DNA from: Charina bottae | Lineage: Eukaryota > Chordata > Lepidosauria > Squamata > Charinaidae | Assembly: GCA_023362775.1 (NCBI GenBank) | Contig: JALMGJ010000011.1 | Span: forward strand, 18,278,001-18,342,000 | Direction: 5' to 3' | DNA: 64,000 nt | Part shown: positions 1 through 8,975 of the stretch, one piece after another | Layout of the letters: the number at the start of each line of letters is the position of its first letter | Position numbering within the stretch: the first letter of the stretch is position 1 | Translations under genes and position numbers: made by a program | Notes under the pieces: generated by a model | What the model was told of the DNA's origin: nothing | The model's database searches: none | What the model saw: only the letters and a program-made list of their open reading frames with translations

Positions 1-1390
1 ACTGTAAATAAGAGAACCATTAACAGCTATACTCCACTGCCATCAGTTCTTCTCTTGATTTTATTTTACATTTATTTTACATTTACAAAAGTCCAGTATC
101 TCATGATAAGTTAGCCATTTGTGTTTGCCTATTATTCCTTGTCTAAAAAATGCTTCTTGTGCTGAGAGCCACAGAGGTGTTTTCAGGCACAACCTGGATT
201 TGTCTCTCTTCCATATTCTCAATATGGCATGTCTAACATAATGATTTTTAAAATCTACATTAACCTTGACTTTGTCGTACCACCAATATCCATGCCACCC
301 AAATCTCAGGTCGTGTCCTTCTAACTCCAAAACGCTTCTATTGCTCAGCAGCACCCACTCTTTCATCCAAATCAAATGGCAAGCTGCAAAATACAATTTC
401 AAATCAGGTAGACCCAGTCCTCCTCTTTCCCTTTGCATCTTGTAACACCTTATATTTAACTTGTGGTTTTCATGGTTTTTTTTTAACCTACTGTATTTTG
501 TATAAATGAGTCCCATGTTTCATTATACTTGTCCACACAAAGTCTACGTCTGTAGACAATCTGCTCATAAGTAGCAAGTGCAATCAGGTCTTCAATCCAT
601 TGAATAAATGGGGCCATACATTTATCTTTCCAATGCTGCAATATCAGTCTTTTGGCCATAGTAAGGGCATGGAGAATCCATTTTTGTCCGGTTGTCAAGT
701 TCCATGTACTAGGTATATAGTTCAAAAGAATATTATCCTCTGAAAATTTTAACTTTTGTCGCACAATCATATTTATATAATCTACTTTCTCCCAAAACTT
801 GATAAGTATAGGACATTGTAGAAACATGTTTTAAAGAAGCATTGTCCTTATTAAATCTTCAACAAAATGCTGTTTTTGTCAATCCTTTTCTATACAAATG
901 TAATGGAGTCCAATAAATTCCTAAACTTAATAGTCATATAAATCTATTAGAAATATATACGTACTTGAATAATATTTGCATTAGATAAGTATATACAGAA
1001 TTGTACTGTTATAGTGACATATTAACATGTTTTTTTTTCTTGGTTGTATTTCACTTCTTTGTTTAAAGCACTTTTTATGTGTGTTTTTTCTTCTCTTTTT
1101 GTAATGAAAAATTTTAAAAAATTAATTAAAAAAAATTAACTTTTGTTTTTTCCCCTGCCACACAAATTTAGATATATCCTTCTGCCACTGTTTAAATGGT
1201 GCATCAGTCGTCAAAACAGGTATTGTCTGAAACAAAAACATCATTCTAAGCAAAACATTCATTTTTATCACAGAAATTCTCCGCAGCAATGACAGTTGTA
1301 GTTTCTCCCATCTTAACATGTCTTTTTTAACTTCATTCCATGTCTTAACATAGTTATTTTGAAATAACATACAGTTCATATTTGTCCTAG
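1..1390 (-). pseudogene. L1-type LINE ORF2 remnants, two fragments
   Basis: Conceptual translation of the minus strand gives pieces of an L1 ORF2 C-terminal region. Positions 1379-1122 contain a block with LSLLRRISVIKMN, and 905-483 contain the C-terminal block FLQCPILIKFW followed by a stop and a short A-run. Positions 478-61 contain GGLGLPDLKLYFAACHL, which in a normal L1 lies between those two blocks. All pieces are broken by stops and frameshifts. The order suggests two L1 copies, one ending near 483 and another 5'-truncated copy beginning there and running off the left edge. These are dead LINE fragments and not a host gene. Confidence 0.75.
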
Positions 1391-1394
1391 TGAT

Positions 1395-1483
1395 ACCCAG
1401 GTCGCAAAGTTACTTTTTCATCACCATCGTAACTGTGAACAGTCACTAAATGAGGCAGTCACTAAATGAGGACTACCTGTATC
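1395..1483 (+). mobile_element. Truncated TA-flanked MITE (family C), 3' end
   Basis: The segment ends in GAGGACTACCTG followed by TA, the same terminus as the full copies at 11686 and 38462. The phrase CAGTCACTAAATGAGG occurs twice in tandem just before the end. The 5' two thirds of the element are missing. Confidence 0.7.
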
Positions 1484-1943
1484 CTTCCACCAGTGTCTTC
1501 TATGAACTATTTTATGAGTCTTAAGCACTTGCTTTGATCAGGCTTTCATGGTTATCTGTTAGACTGCTCCCAGCTTTAGGATGGGGTTTTATGTTGCACA
1601 AAGCCATAATATGATTTGTTGTATGAACAGAGGCAATCGTGCTTTTTCCAACAAGCTATGGTTAAAGAAAAGACAGCTTAACCAAGTCAGTTAAAGATCT
1701 ATTAGCTGCTTTTACACTACACACTAAGCTTGACTAATTTTAACCTTAGTTTGCTTTTTTTTTCTGGCAATGAATGTTACACAAACCCAACATGGGATAT
1801 GTTTCTGCTCCATGTATTACGCAAACCCAGAAAAATGATTAATTTAGTATAACTAGGTTAACCACCCTGTGGAACACAGTCAGTGAGAAACTGTTTCTTG
1901 GTGCCACGTATGACTAAAAAAAAAAAAACAAGTCTATATTTCA
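1484..1943. other. Non-coding, no gene recognised
   Basis: No coding signal is seen. A motif of about 60 bp at 1757-1820 (TGAATGTTACACAAACCC and flanks) recurs at 10450-10500, so part of this stretch is an old dispersed repeat. Confidence 0.5.
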
Positions 1944-2244
1944 GGTTTTCTCGACCTTTTGACCCTGGAGGAACCCTTGAAATATTTTTCAGGCCTCGGG
2001 GAACCCCTGCACATTCAGGCTCAAATATAGGCCAGAAGTTACAAAATTATTATATTCGTTTCATGGGTAGGCCTGTGCAATAACAGTGTTCTTAAACTGA
2101 AAATAAAAAATGAAACTTACCTCTTTAATGTGAAGTTGCCCGAATTTGAAATAATTTTTTAAATACATTGTGATCTCCCAGGGAACCCCTAGTGACCTCT
2201 TGCGGAACCCTAGGGTTCCACGGAACCCTGGTTGAGAAACCCTG
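1944..2244 (-). mobile_element. hAT-type MITE, family D
   Basis: About 300 bp closing with GGTTGAGAAACCCTGG, with internal phrases about a Gly-rich palindromic GGAACCC repeat. It is the reverse complement of the well-bounded copy at 23602-23892, which has an 8-bp target duplication. A short fragment of the same family lies at 8143-8205. Confidence 0.7.
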
Positions 2245-2654
2245 GCCTAGCTCATGCGCTTAGTTTATGGCTCCTTGTATCATCAGAACCAGAAAACTGG
2301 ATTCAGTGAGTGAATCATCACTCAGTTAACCATAGTTACGTATGCCATGCAAATGTTTTAGGCCTGTATTTCTTCATATTGATCCTAAATCTAGAGTCCA
2401 GATGGGCAGAGAAAACTTGGATAGGACAAGGAAGAGCTGACTCTCCTTCTTCCTCTTGTAAGGCACTTAAATGTGTTTCTATCTTGTTGGTTGCTATGGG
2501 AATGTTTAAAACACCAACTCTAGACTGAAAGGTTTGGATTCCACACACTCCGTATCTTTAAAGTCAGAGCCTCCAAAGCTTTCCATCTGCTGTCACCTTG
2601 GGTAGAATCTGGTGGGGACTTTCGACCCACCTGGGCTCAATCAGGATCTTCCTT
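2245..2654. other. Non-coding, nothing recognised
   Basis: Single-copy-looking sequence. Short open frames exist on both strands but none resembles a known protein and none has splice context. Confidence 0.5.
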
Positions 2655-3060
2655 GTCCCAAGTAATGCAGGAGGAGAGCCGTGTTGGTCTAAGGCAGAGC
2701 TTTCCAAACTTTTCATGTTGGTGACACACTTTTTAGACATGCATCATTTTGCGACACTCTCTTACAGCAGGGCACGAGGCAGGCACTAGGACCTGCGCAG
2801 AATCCTGGCAGGGCTCGGAGGCAGCAGCAGCCGCGACACACCCAGACACTGCAGCCGACACACTAACGTGTTGCGACACACCGTTTGGAAAGCTCTGGTC
2901 TAAGGTGCAAAAAAATCAGGAGCCTGGTAGCAGCTTGTTCAACTAACGAAGTTTATTAAAAGGCATAAGCTTTTGCGAGCTGCTCAGATGCATAGAGTGG
3001 CTAGATAAAGGATTTAAACTGTGGTGAGATAGAGTAAGGGGAAAGGAGGGGTAGATAGCT
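2655..3060 (+). mobile_element. Unclassified dispersed repeat interrupted by a MITE
   Basis: The phrases GAGCCGTGTTGGTCTA and ATAAGCTTTTGCGAGCTG belong to one repeat, which is split by the family A MITE at 2695-2897. Part of the same repeat recurs at 16946-17045. I recognise it as a common reptile repeat but cannot name its class from sequence alone. The right boundary is approximate. Confidence 0.5.
2695..2897 (+). mobile_element. hAT MITE, family A
   Basis: The terminal inverted repeats are CAGAGCTTTCCAAAC and GTTTGGAAAGCTCTG. An exact 8-bp target duplication GTCTAAGG lies at 2687-2694 and 2898-2905, diagnostic of hAT-type insertion. There is no coding capacity. Sister copies are at 15002, 28775 and 31436. 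Confidence 0.9.
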
Positions 3061-3085
3061 TGGTTATGGGGATGCAGGTTATATG

Positions 3086-3423
3086 TGTGGAATGGAAATT
3101 TCTGTGGCCAGTAAAATTAAGTTTTTGTTTAAATTCAGGGTATGTAAACCTTGTAAAAACCGTTAAAAGAAAGTGAAGTTTGCAAACTTTGTAACCAAAT
3201 AAGTGTGTTGTGATAGGCTGTTACCCACCTCACCAGATTAGCTGATGAAGGATTGGGAGGAGAATGTAGGGTATATTAACCACGCCCTTGGCTTCTGTAA
3301 GGGTGTGTCTCTCTTGCGAGGGAACACCACGCTTTGCAAACCGTTTCTATTATTGAATTACATAAACTCTGTTTCTTTTTACCGAACTCTGTGTGTGAAA
3401 CTTTCTTAAATTTCCAGCCGACA
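3086..3423 (+). repeat. 5' LTR of the provirus
   Basis: The LTR begins TGTGG and ends GACA (TG...CA termini). An inverted CCAAT box lies at 3251-3256, a TATATTAA at 3272-3279, and a GT-rich stretch near 3388-3398. No AATAAA or ATTAAA is seen. CATAAA at 3361-3366 is the only plausible poly(A) hexamer. By these marks R would start near 3300, which is an inference. Confidence 0.95.
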
Positions 3424-3426
3424 GTT

Positions 3427-3444
3427 TGGGGGCTCGTCCGGGAT
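3427..3444 (+). promoter_or_regulatory. Primer binding site, tRNA-Pro type
   Basis: TGGGGGCTCGTCCGGGAT starts three bases after the LTR. This 18-mer is complementary to the 3' end of tRNA-Pro and is the primer site type used by murine leukaemia viruses. Confidence 0.95.
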
Positions 3445-3978
3445 CCATCTCGACGGGGCAGACCAATAAGTGGACCCTCTGGGTGCACCCCACTCCCTTT
3501 GTGAGTGGAGGGGATCCCTTCTGGGCTGCTACGCGAGCTCTGGAAGCCCGTAAAATTGGCTAAACGCGGAAAGTAGGTTTAAGAAACAGATTCCTAGGTA
3601 AGGTGTTGTGAGAAAGCGCTGAAGAAGCCCCTCGAGAACCGGGCAACCCTGTGCACAGGCCTTGGTGAGTATCCAGTAGTGACTTCGGTCATTACGGTAT
3701 CGGGTCCCCAAGGCGGTTGATTGGGCGGGCAGGCTAGTGTGATTGGAAGACCTCTGAGAGTGTGTTGAGACGTCCTTTTGAGGGACCTTAGTAGAAGGTC
3801 TGCAGGACGAAGTGAGTGCGGACTCCCAACCTGCGGTTCCATACCCTCGCGAGAGGATTGGCCAGGGACGGAGGGCTGAACGACGGAGAGTGGTGTGTGA
3901 AGGTCTCAGTAGGAACACCCTTTCAATCGGGTAAGCACTAGTGGGGAAACTGCCGAAGGACCCAAGAGTTGGTCCATG
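3445..3978 (+). promoter_or_regulatory. Proviral leader with candidate splice donors
   Basis: Non-coding leader between the primer site and gag, where packaging signals are expected. Candidate donors are TAG|GTAAGG at 3597/3598 and CTTG|GTGAGT at 3664/3665. The usual env splice acceptor lies within pol in gammaretroviruses, and pol is deleted here. No packaging structure was tested. Confidence 0.55.
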
Positions 3979-5610
3979 ATGGGAAATAAAGGATCCAAAG
4001 TAAATAAAACTGTAAGAAAGGTCATAAAAGGAGACAAATTAAGAATAAACCCTGCAGGTCCATTAGGGAAAATATTAGAAAAATGGGCAAGTCCTCCATA
4101 TAATAGATTAGTTATTGAGAAGAGTTTGGAGAAGGAGACTCTGGTGAAACTTTGTTGTTTCACCTGGTGGGAAGATGAAAAGGTGACCTGGCCAAGGGAT
4201 GGCAGTAATGACTACTTTGAGTGCCATAACTTGTTCAGATACGTAACATCTAAAGTTCACAAAGAAGTTCCCAATGAGGAAGACTATGCCCTTTTGTGGG
4301 TTCCTGATTTGTGGAACTTTCCAGATAATATCATGGTAGCCCAAACAATAGATCCAGAGCCAGAAGAGGAGGAGGATTCTCTAAAGGACGTTCCTCCGCC
4401 ATATGTGCCCCCTGGAAGGGACAGAATGCGGACATCATCAGTGGCTTCCGCCCCCGTCGACCCCGATGTTTGCTTAACACCAGAAACTAAAGTTATCATC
4501 CAGAAGAGTCATCGGGCCAGGGAGGAATTAGATAAGATAGTGAATGAACTTAAGAAAAGGTTGCCGCCTGAGGAATTGGAAACCCCCGTTGAAAACGTAT
4601 ACCCACTGCGCGAAATGCCTAATGGCGTCGATGCAAATGGAGCCAATCGCATTGCATTGGTAGAAGACCCTTTAAAGGCATCAGAATTGAGAGCCTTTAG
4701 GAAAGAGATGAAAAACTTCACTGAAGATCCGATAGCTGTTGCTGAACAAATTGATTTGATGCTAGGACCAAAAATCTATACTTGGGATGAACTTCAAACC
4801 ATTTTAGCTACTTTATTTAGCTCTGAGGAAAGGAAATTGATAAGGGCAGCGGCCATAAAGCATTGGGATGACAATCACCCTAATCCCGGGGCGGGAAACA
4901 GGGGTGTAGATATAATCCCAGAGAATAGACCAAACTGGGATAATAATGATGCCGCGGCCCGACAGAGAATGAGAGAGATGAGGGATACATTGGTGGCAGG
5001 GATGAAGAAAGCAATACCTCTTGCCCATAACATAGGGAAGGCAATGAATCTGAGTCAGGAAAAGGATGAACCTCCTTCGGTCTTCTTAGATCGTATGAAA
5101 CAGAGCTTCCGGAAATATGGGGGAATTGATCCCGATAACCCCATCAACCAGCAAAGTTTAAAGGTTCACTTTATTACTAAAGCGTGGCCTGATATATCAA
5201 AGAAATTGCAGAAATTGAATTGGGCAGAAATGAATTTGGATGATTTATTGAGGGAAGCTCAAAAGGTCTTTGTAAACCGAGAGGATGATAAATTAAAACG
5301 AAAGCAATGTATGATGGCTGCTAGTATAAAGGAAACCAACCAGATGATGATACAAACTGTGGAAAAAGCTATTGAAAGGATTCCAGAAGTAGCCAGCCGC
5401 ATGGCGGAACGCGGTAGAGGAAGAGGGAGGATGAGAGGAAAAGGAGGCAAGGGATCTTCCTACCCTTCAGCTGGACGCGGACAGGGGATGGGAATTAGAC
5501 GAACCTGCTTCCACTGTGGTAAAGAAGGGCATTTTATGCGAGAGTGTCCAGTAATTGACAAAGTCGAACAAATTAATCACATGTTAGAGGAGGATGAGGA
5601 ACAATACTAG
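3979..5610 (+). CDS. gag: Gag polyprotein of the provirus, intact
   Basis: Open frame of about 543 codons encoding matrix, capsid and nucleocapsid. Two ATGs occur in a row at 3976 and 3979. I choose the second because it gives Met-Gly-Asn-Lys, a myristoylation-type start for membrane targeting. Counting from 3976, a PPPY late-domain motif is at residues 140-143, a gammaretrovirus-style major homology region is around 357-381, an Arg/Gly-rich basic stretch precedes the end, and one CCHC zinc knuckle (C-x2-C-x4-H-x4-C) is at 511-524. The frame ends at UAG (5608-5610) and continues in the same frame into protease. No frameshift or internal stop is seen, which fits recent insertion. The length is normal for a gammaretroviral Gag. 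Confidence 0.95.
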   Translation: MGNKGSKVNKTVRKVIKGDKLRINPAGPLGKILEKWASPPYNRLVIEKSLEKETLVKLCCFTWWEDEKVTWPRDGSNDYFECHNLFRYVTSKVHKEVPNEEDYALLWVPDLWNFPDNIMVAQTIDPEPEEEEDSLKDVPPPYVPPGRDRMRTSSVASAPVDPDVCLTPETKVIIQKSHRAREELDKIVNELKKRLPPEELETPVENVYPLREMPNGVDANGANRIALVEDPLKASELRAFRKEMKNFTEDPIAVAEQIDLMLGPKIYTWDELQTILATLFSSEERKLIRAAAIKHWDDNHPNPGAGNRGVDIIPENRPNWDNNDAAARQRMREMRDTLVAGMKKAIPLAHNIGKAMNLSQEKDEPPSVFLDRMKQSFRKYGGIDPDNPINQQSLKVHFITKAWPDISKKLQKLNWAEMNLDDLLREAQKVFVNREDDKLKRKQCMMAASIKETNQMMIQTVEKAIERIPEVASRMAERGRGRGRMRGKGGKGSSYPSAGRGQGMGIRRTCFHCGKEGHFMRECPVIDKVEQINHMLEEDEEQY

Positions 5611-5674
5611 GAAGGTCAGGGGTTCCCTCGAGGAATGGCTCACCATGAACCCTTGATAAATTTAAAGGTGGGCC
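5608..5674 (+). promoter_or_regulatory. Gag UAG stop with readthrough pseudoknot
   Basis: After UAG at 5608-5610 the spacer GAAGGTCA has eight bases, as in murine leukaemia virus. Stem 1 pairs 5617-5625 with 5647-5655 (nine pairs, one G-U; counted from 5619 the spacer is eight). Stem 2 pairs 5637-5644 with 5667-5674 (eight pairs, one G-U). The second loop, 5656-5666, is A/T-rich. Downstream protease is in the gag frame. Stop-codon readthrough driven by such a pseudoknot is established for gammaretroviruses. Its activity here is inferred from base pairing by eye. Confidence 0.8.
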
Positions 5675-7707
5675 AGGAAGAAATGGTCTTCTTAGTAGAC
5701 ACAGGGGCTTCGCGAACCTCTGTGTGTACTTTGAATGCTGAATTAAAAATCTCAAAAAGAAAAGGACCCCGTGTGAGCGGGGTAAAGGGGGAATCCTTTG
5801 AGGTAAGACAATTAGAACCAATTTCGATTGAACAAGGCCAAAGGAAAATACAGAATGTGGTAATGTTGTATATACCTGAGGCTGGCATTAACATACTAGG
5901 TCGAGACCTATTGAGCCGCCTCCAATTAACTATAGATTTCAAGACAGATAAGATTTTTAAATTGACAAAGGAAATGGAGAGTCAAGTAAACCCCAAGGTT
6001 TGGGCTAAGGAGGGGAATAGAGGAAGATTAAAAATTAAACCCCTGGAAGTAAAACTGAAAGAAGGGTCTGAAATAGTGTGCTTAAAACAATACCCTATTT
6101 CTGTGGAGGGAAGAGAAGGACTCCAACCAGTAATTGATCAGTTATTTAAGGATGGACTAACCTGGTTGCATCCCCCTTGTGTGTCATGGTGGTGGGTGTG
6201 TGATTACACTGGAGGAGGTTATACAGGATGCCCAGGCATTACACAATTTAGAAAAGAAAAAGGTAACAATGTTAGTTTGGAATGGAAACCAGATACCAAA
6301 AAGACAAACCACACATTTTATTTTGGATTTGGGATAGATGGGGCGGGACAAGACCCTAAAACTTATATAACTATAGAACAAAGACTGATCTCTCCCCACA
6401 TGACTAAACGTATTGAGTGGTCGGTATATGACACTATTCAGAGCCTAGAGCAAAATGCCAAGCCCATAGTATCACAAAAGGCTAGAAATTTGTTCTTAGA
6501 GTTTGCTGGAGAAGTAGCACAAAATATTGGGATAAAGAATTGTTTTGTGTGTGGAGGAACCAATATGGGGGAACAGTGGCCTTGGGAAGCATTAGAGGCC
6601 GAACCAGAACAATTTAATAATATGAGCAAACATGGAAATATAACCGCTAGAACAAATGTCCAAGAAATAACCTGGACTTTGACCACTAATATAATTGGAA
6701 ACCACTGTTATTATCAAAATGGAACCCACCCAGTAGGCACTTTGATGTGTATGGGGCAGTGGGAAAATGGGCAGTGGAACAGTTCAACCAACCTAACACA
6801 ACCAGAAAAACTAAATGAAACTCTTATATCATATGTAAATTCCAGCACAAGTAACTGGACAGCACCTGAGGGAATGTATTGGATATGTGGTAATATGGCT
6901 TATGAATACCTCCCAGCTGGGTGGAGTGGGTCATGTATACTAGGATGGATTAAACCCTCTTTCTTTTTACTTCCCCTTAGAGTTAAACAGACCCTAGGAA
7001 TACAGGTGTATGATAATTGGCAAAGAAGTAAGAGATCAATAGATAATGGAATTGGAGGGATTTCGACAGGACAATGGAAAAATAATGAGTGGCCCCCAGA
7101 ACGAATTATTGCCTATTACGATCCTGCTACTTGGGCAGAAGATGGATCCTGGGGTTATAGGACACCAATATATTTACTCAACAGACTTATAAGGTTACAG
7201 GCAGTAATGGAAATAGCAGGGAGAAGGATAGATACTGCCCTAAACGTAATAGCTAAGGCACAGGACAAGCTTAGAACCGCTGTATATCAGAATAGGTTAG
7301 CATTGGATTATCTGTTAGCTAGAGAAGGAGGTGTGTGCGGAAAGTTCAATTTGACCAATTGCTGCTTACAAATAGATGAAACAGGAGGGGTGGTGGCCGA
7401 TCTTACTGCCGACTTGAGAAAAGTAATACATACCCCGGTACAAACGTGGACAGGATTATTAGATAAGGATGGGATTTTGGGGGGAATCTTTTCAAATTGG
7501 AAACAAGCATTGTTTATAGGTTGTATAATTGTGATTGGGCTAATGATATTACCCTGTTTAATTCCCCTTATTAGAAATATGATTCAAAGTTCCATAGAGG
7601 GGATAATGTCTAATCATCAATCAATTAAAGCAATGATGATAATGACAGAAATAAACTCCCAGTTAGACCAAATGGAGAAAGGAAAAGCTAATAAAACAAA
7701 ATCTTAA
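5611..7707 (+). CDS. Protease, RT stub and Env in one fused frame
   Basis: The frame is open from the gag UAG; its first ATG is at 5635 and residues are counted from there. Residues 20-25 are LVDTGA, the aspartic protease active site, and ILGRDLL follows later in the domain. A short N-terminal part of reverse transcriptase (with LKQYPIS) runs to about 6165. The frame then passes without a break into the interior of Env SU near 6165-6185, so the Env signal peptide and SU N-terminus are absent. Env marks are SU CFVC at 303-306 (a CXXC motif), about ten N-glycosylation sequons, furin site RSKR at 464-467, TM C568-x7-CC576-577, membrane span about 625-646, and a 44-residue tail. RT palm, RNase H and integrase are missing. 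A fusion made by readthrough is possible; normal surface Env is unlikely. Confidence 0.9.
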   Translation, partial: EGQGFPRGMAHHEPLINLKVGQEEMVFLVDTGASRTSVCTLNAELKISKRKGPRVSGVKGESFEVRQLEPISIEQGQRKIQNVVMLYIPEAGINILGRDLLSRLQLTIDFKTDKIFKLTKEMESQVNPKVWAKEGNRGRLKIKPLEVKLKEGSEIVCLKQYPISVEGREGLQPVIDQLFKDGLTWLHPPCVSWWWVCDYTGGGYTGCPGITQFRKEKGNNVSLEWKPDTKKTNHTFYFGFGIDGAGQDPKTYITIEQRLISPHMTKRIEWSVYDTIQSLEQNAKPIVSQKARNLFLEFAGEVAQNIGIKNCFVCGGTNMGEQWPWEALEAEPEQFNNMSKHGNITARTNVQEITWTLTTNIIGNHCYYQNGTHPVGTLMCMGQWENGQWNSSTNLTQPEKLNETLISYVNSSTSNWTAPEGMYWICGNMAYEYLPAGWSGSCILGWIKPSFFLLPLRVKQTLGIQVYDNWQRSKRSIDNGIGGISTGQWKNNEWPPERIIAYYDPATWAEDGSWGYRTPIYLLNRLIRLQAVMEIAGRRIDTALNVIAKAQDKLRTAVYQNRLALDYLLAREGGVCGKFNLTNCCLQIDETGGVVADLTADLRKVIHTPVQTWTGLLDKDGILGGIFSNWKQALFIGCIIVIGLMILPCLIPLIRNMIQSSIEGIMSNHQSIKAMMIMTEINSQLDQMEKGKANKTKS

Positions 7708-7728
7708 AGGATTGGGTAAATAAATTAC

Positions 7729-7749
7729 CAAAAGAAGAAATGGGGAAAC
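7729..7749 (+). promoter_or_regulatory. Polypurine tract
   Basis: A purine-rich run, AAAAGAAGAAATGGGGAAA, directly precedes the 3' LTR, as expected for the plus-strand primer. It is interrupted by one T. Confidence 0.8.
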
Positions 7750-8087
7750 TGTGGAATGGAAATTTCTGTGGCCAGTAAAATTAAGTTTTTGTTTAAATTC
7801 AGGGTATGTAAACCTTGTAAAAACCGTTAAAAGAAAGTGAAGTTTGCAAACTTTGTAACCAAATAAGTGTGTTGTGATAGGCTGTTACCCACCTCACCAG
7901 ATTAGCTGATGAAGGATTGGGAGGAGAATGTAGGGTATATTAACCACGCCCTTGGCTTCTGTAAGGGTGTGTCTCTCTTGCGAGGGAACACCACGCTTTG
8001 CAAACCGTTTCTATTATTGAATTACATAAACTCTGTTTCTTTTTACCGAACTCTGTGTGTGAAACTTTCTTAAATTTCCAGCCGACA
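7750..8087 (+). repeat. 3' LTR of the provirus
   Basis: Same 338 bp as 3086-3423, with no difference found when read base by base. It is followed by the target duplication TATG. Confidence 0.95.
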
Positions 8088-8142
8088 TATGTGAGACAGA
8101 TTACATGTTTCATGTAAAAAAAAGTTAACATTTCATTAAAAA

Positions 8143-8205
8143 ATTAAACCCCTAGTAACCTCTTGCGGAACCCTAGGCTTCCACAGAACCCTGGTTGAGA
8201 AACCC
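8143..8205 (-). mobile_element. Fragment of family D hAT MITE
   Basis: The terminal 60 bp of the family seen at 1944-2244, ending GGTTGAGAAACCCTG. Confidence 0.6.
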
Positions 8206-8275
8206 TGATATATTTCCTCACCAGATATCTCTCTTTGATTTTTTTTTTTAAATTGCAAGGCAAACAATTCTGCAG

Positions 8276-8595
8276 AGGGCGCGATGGCTCAGTGGTTAAG
8301 ATGCCAGGCTTGTCGATCGGAAGGTCGGCGGTTCGAGACCCGAGCGCTGCGTGACGGAGTGAGCTCCCGCACTCGCCTCAGCTCCTGCCAACCTAGCAAT
8401 TCGAAAGCATGCAAATGCAGGTAGATAAATAGGTACCACTTTGGTGGGAAGGTAACAGCGTTCTGCGTGAGTCATGCCAGCCACATGACCGCGGAAGCGT
8501 CTTCGGACAGCGCTGGCTCTTCGGCTAAGAAATGGAGATGAGCACTGCCCCCTAGAGTCGGACACGACTGTGCAGGGGAAACCTTTACCTTTACT
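8276..8595 (+). mobile_element. Sauria-type tRNA-derived SINE
   Basis: The head carries pol III box A (TGGCTCAGTGG) and box B (GGTTCGAGACC), and the tail is CCTTTACCTTTA. An exact 14-bp target duplication AAACAATTCTGCAG lies at 8262-8275 and 8596-8609. Six further copies occur in the window. Confidence 0.9.
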
Positions 8596-8735
8596 AAACA
8601 ATTCTGCAGGGTAAGAATACATGACAGATCCATTGTAGATATCCTTTGTCATGAGTCCAGAAACCCACTGTTTCCACGTTTTCCTTACAATCTGTAAAGT
8701 TTATTTCCCTAACATTAAACAGTCTGCACCTAGAG

Positions 8736-8975
8736 CAGAGCTTTCCAAACTGTGTGTCGCAACACAAAAGTGTGTCGCCACACACAGTCTGGTGTGTCGC
8801 CACACAACCCGGAAGCGCTGATCTTCATCAGCGCTTCCGGGTTTTCCCGCAGCGACACACCAACTGCAGCATGCAAAAACCGAAAGCAGCAGCAGCGCTT
8901 CCGGGTTTTTGCGCACTGCCGCACTTCCGGGTTTTCCCGCGGCGACACACCAACGCCGGTTGGTGTGTCGCCTAT
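8736..8975 (+). mobile_element. hAT MITE, family A, GC-rich subfamily, 3' truncated
   Basis: Starts CAGAGCTTTCCAAAC and contains foldback CCGGAAGCGCTGAT units shared with 36962 and 40788. The right terminal repeat is absent, so no target duplication can be paired. Confidence 0.75.

Larger units (their letters stand above)
3086..8087 (+). mobile_element. Young gammaretrovirus-like provirus, pol deleted
   Basis: A complete 5.0-kb provirus with 338-bp LTRs at both ends that I read as identical, and a 4-bp target duplication TATG at 3082-3085 and 8088-8091. Order: LTR, tRNA-Pro primer site, leader, gag, UAG, protease, first part of reverse transcriptase, env, polypurine tract, LTR. Most of reverse transcriptase and all of RNase H and integrase are missing, so it cannot replicate on its own. 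A gammaretrovirus of normal content is about 8 kb. The single CCHC box, PPPY motif, Pro primer and UAG gag-pol junction place it with gamma-type (class I) elements. Identical LTRs indicate recent insertion. Whether the deletion came before or after insertion cannot be decided here. Confidence 0.95.

Noticed and set aside
3276..3488. Minus-strand open frame in the LTR, repeated at 7940-8131
   Set aside because: It is antisense within both LTR copies with no domain; repetition follows from LTR duplication.
8276..8345. tRNA gene candidate with box A and box B
   Set aside because: It is the head of a SINE with target duplications and a non-tRNA body; the cloverleaf is not preserved.
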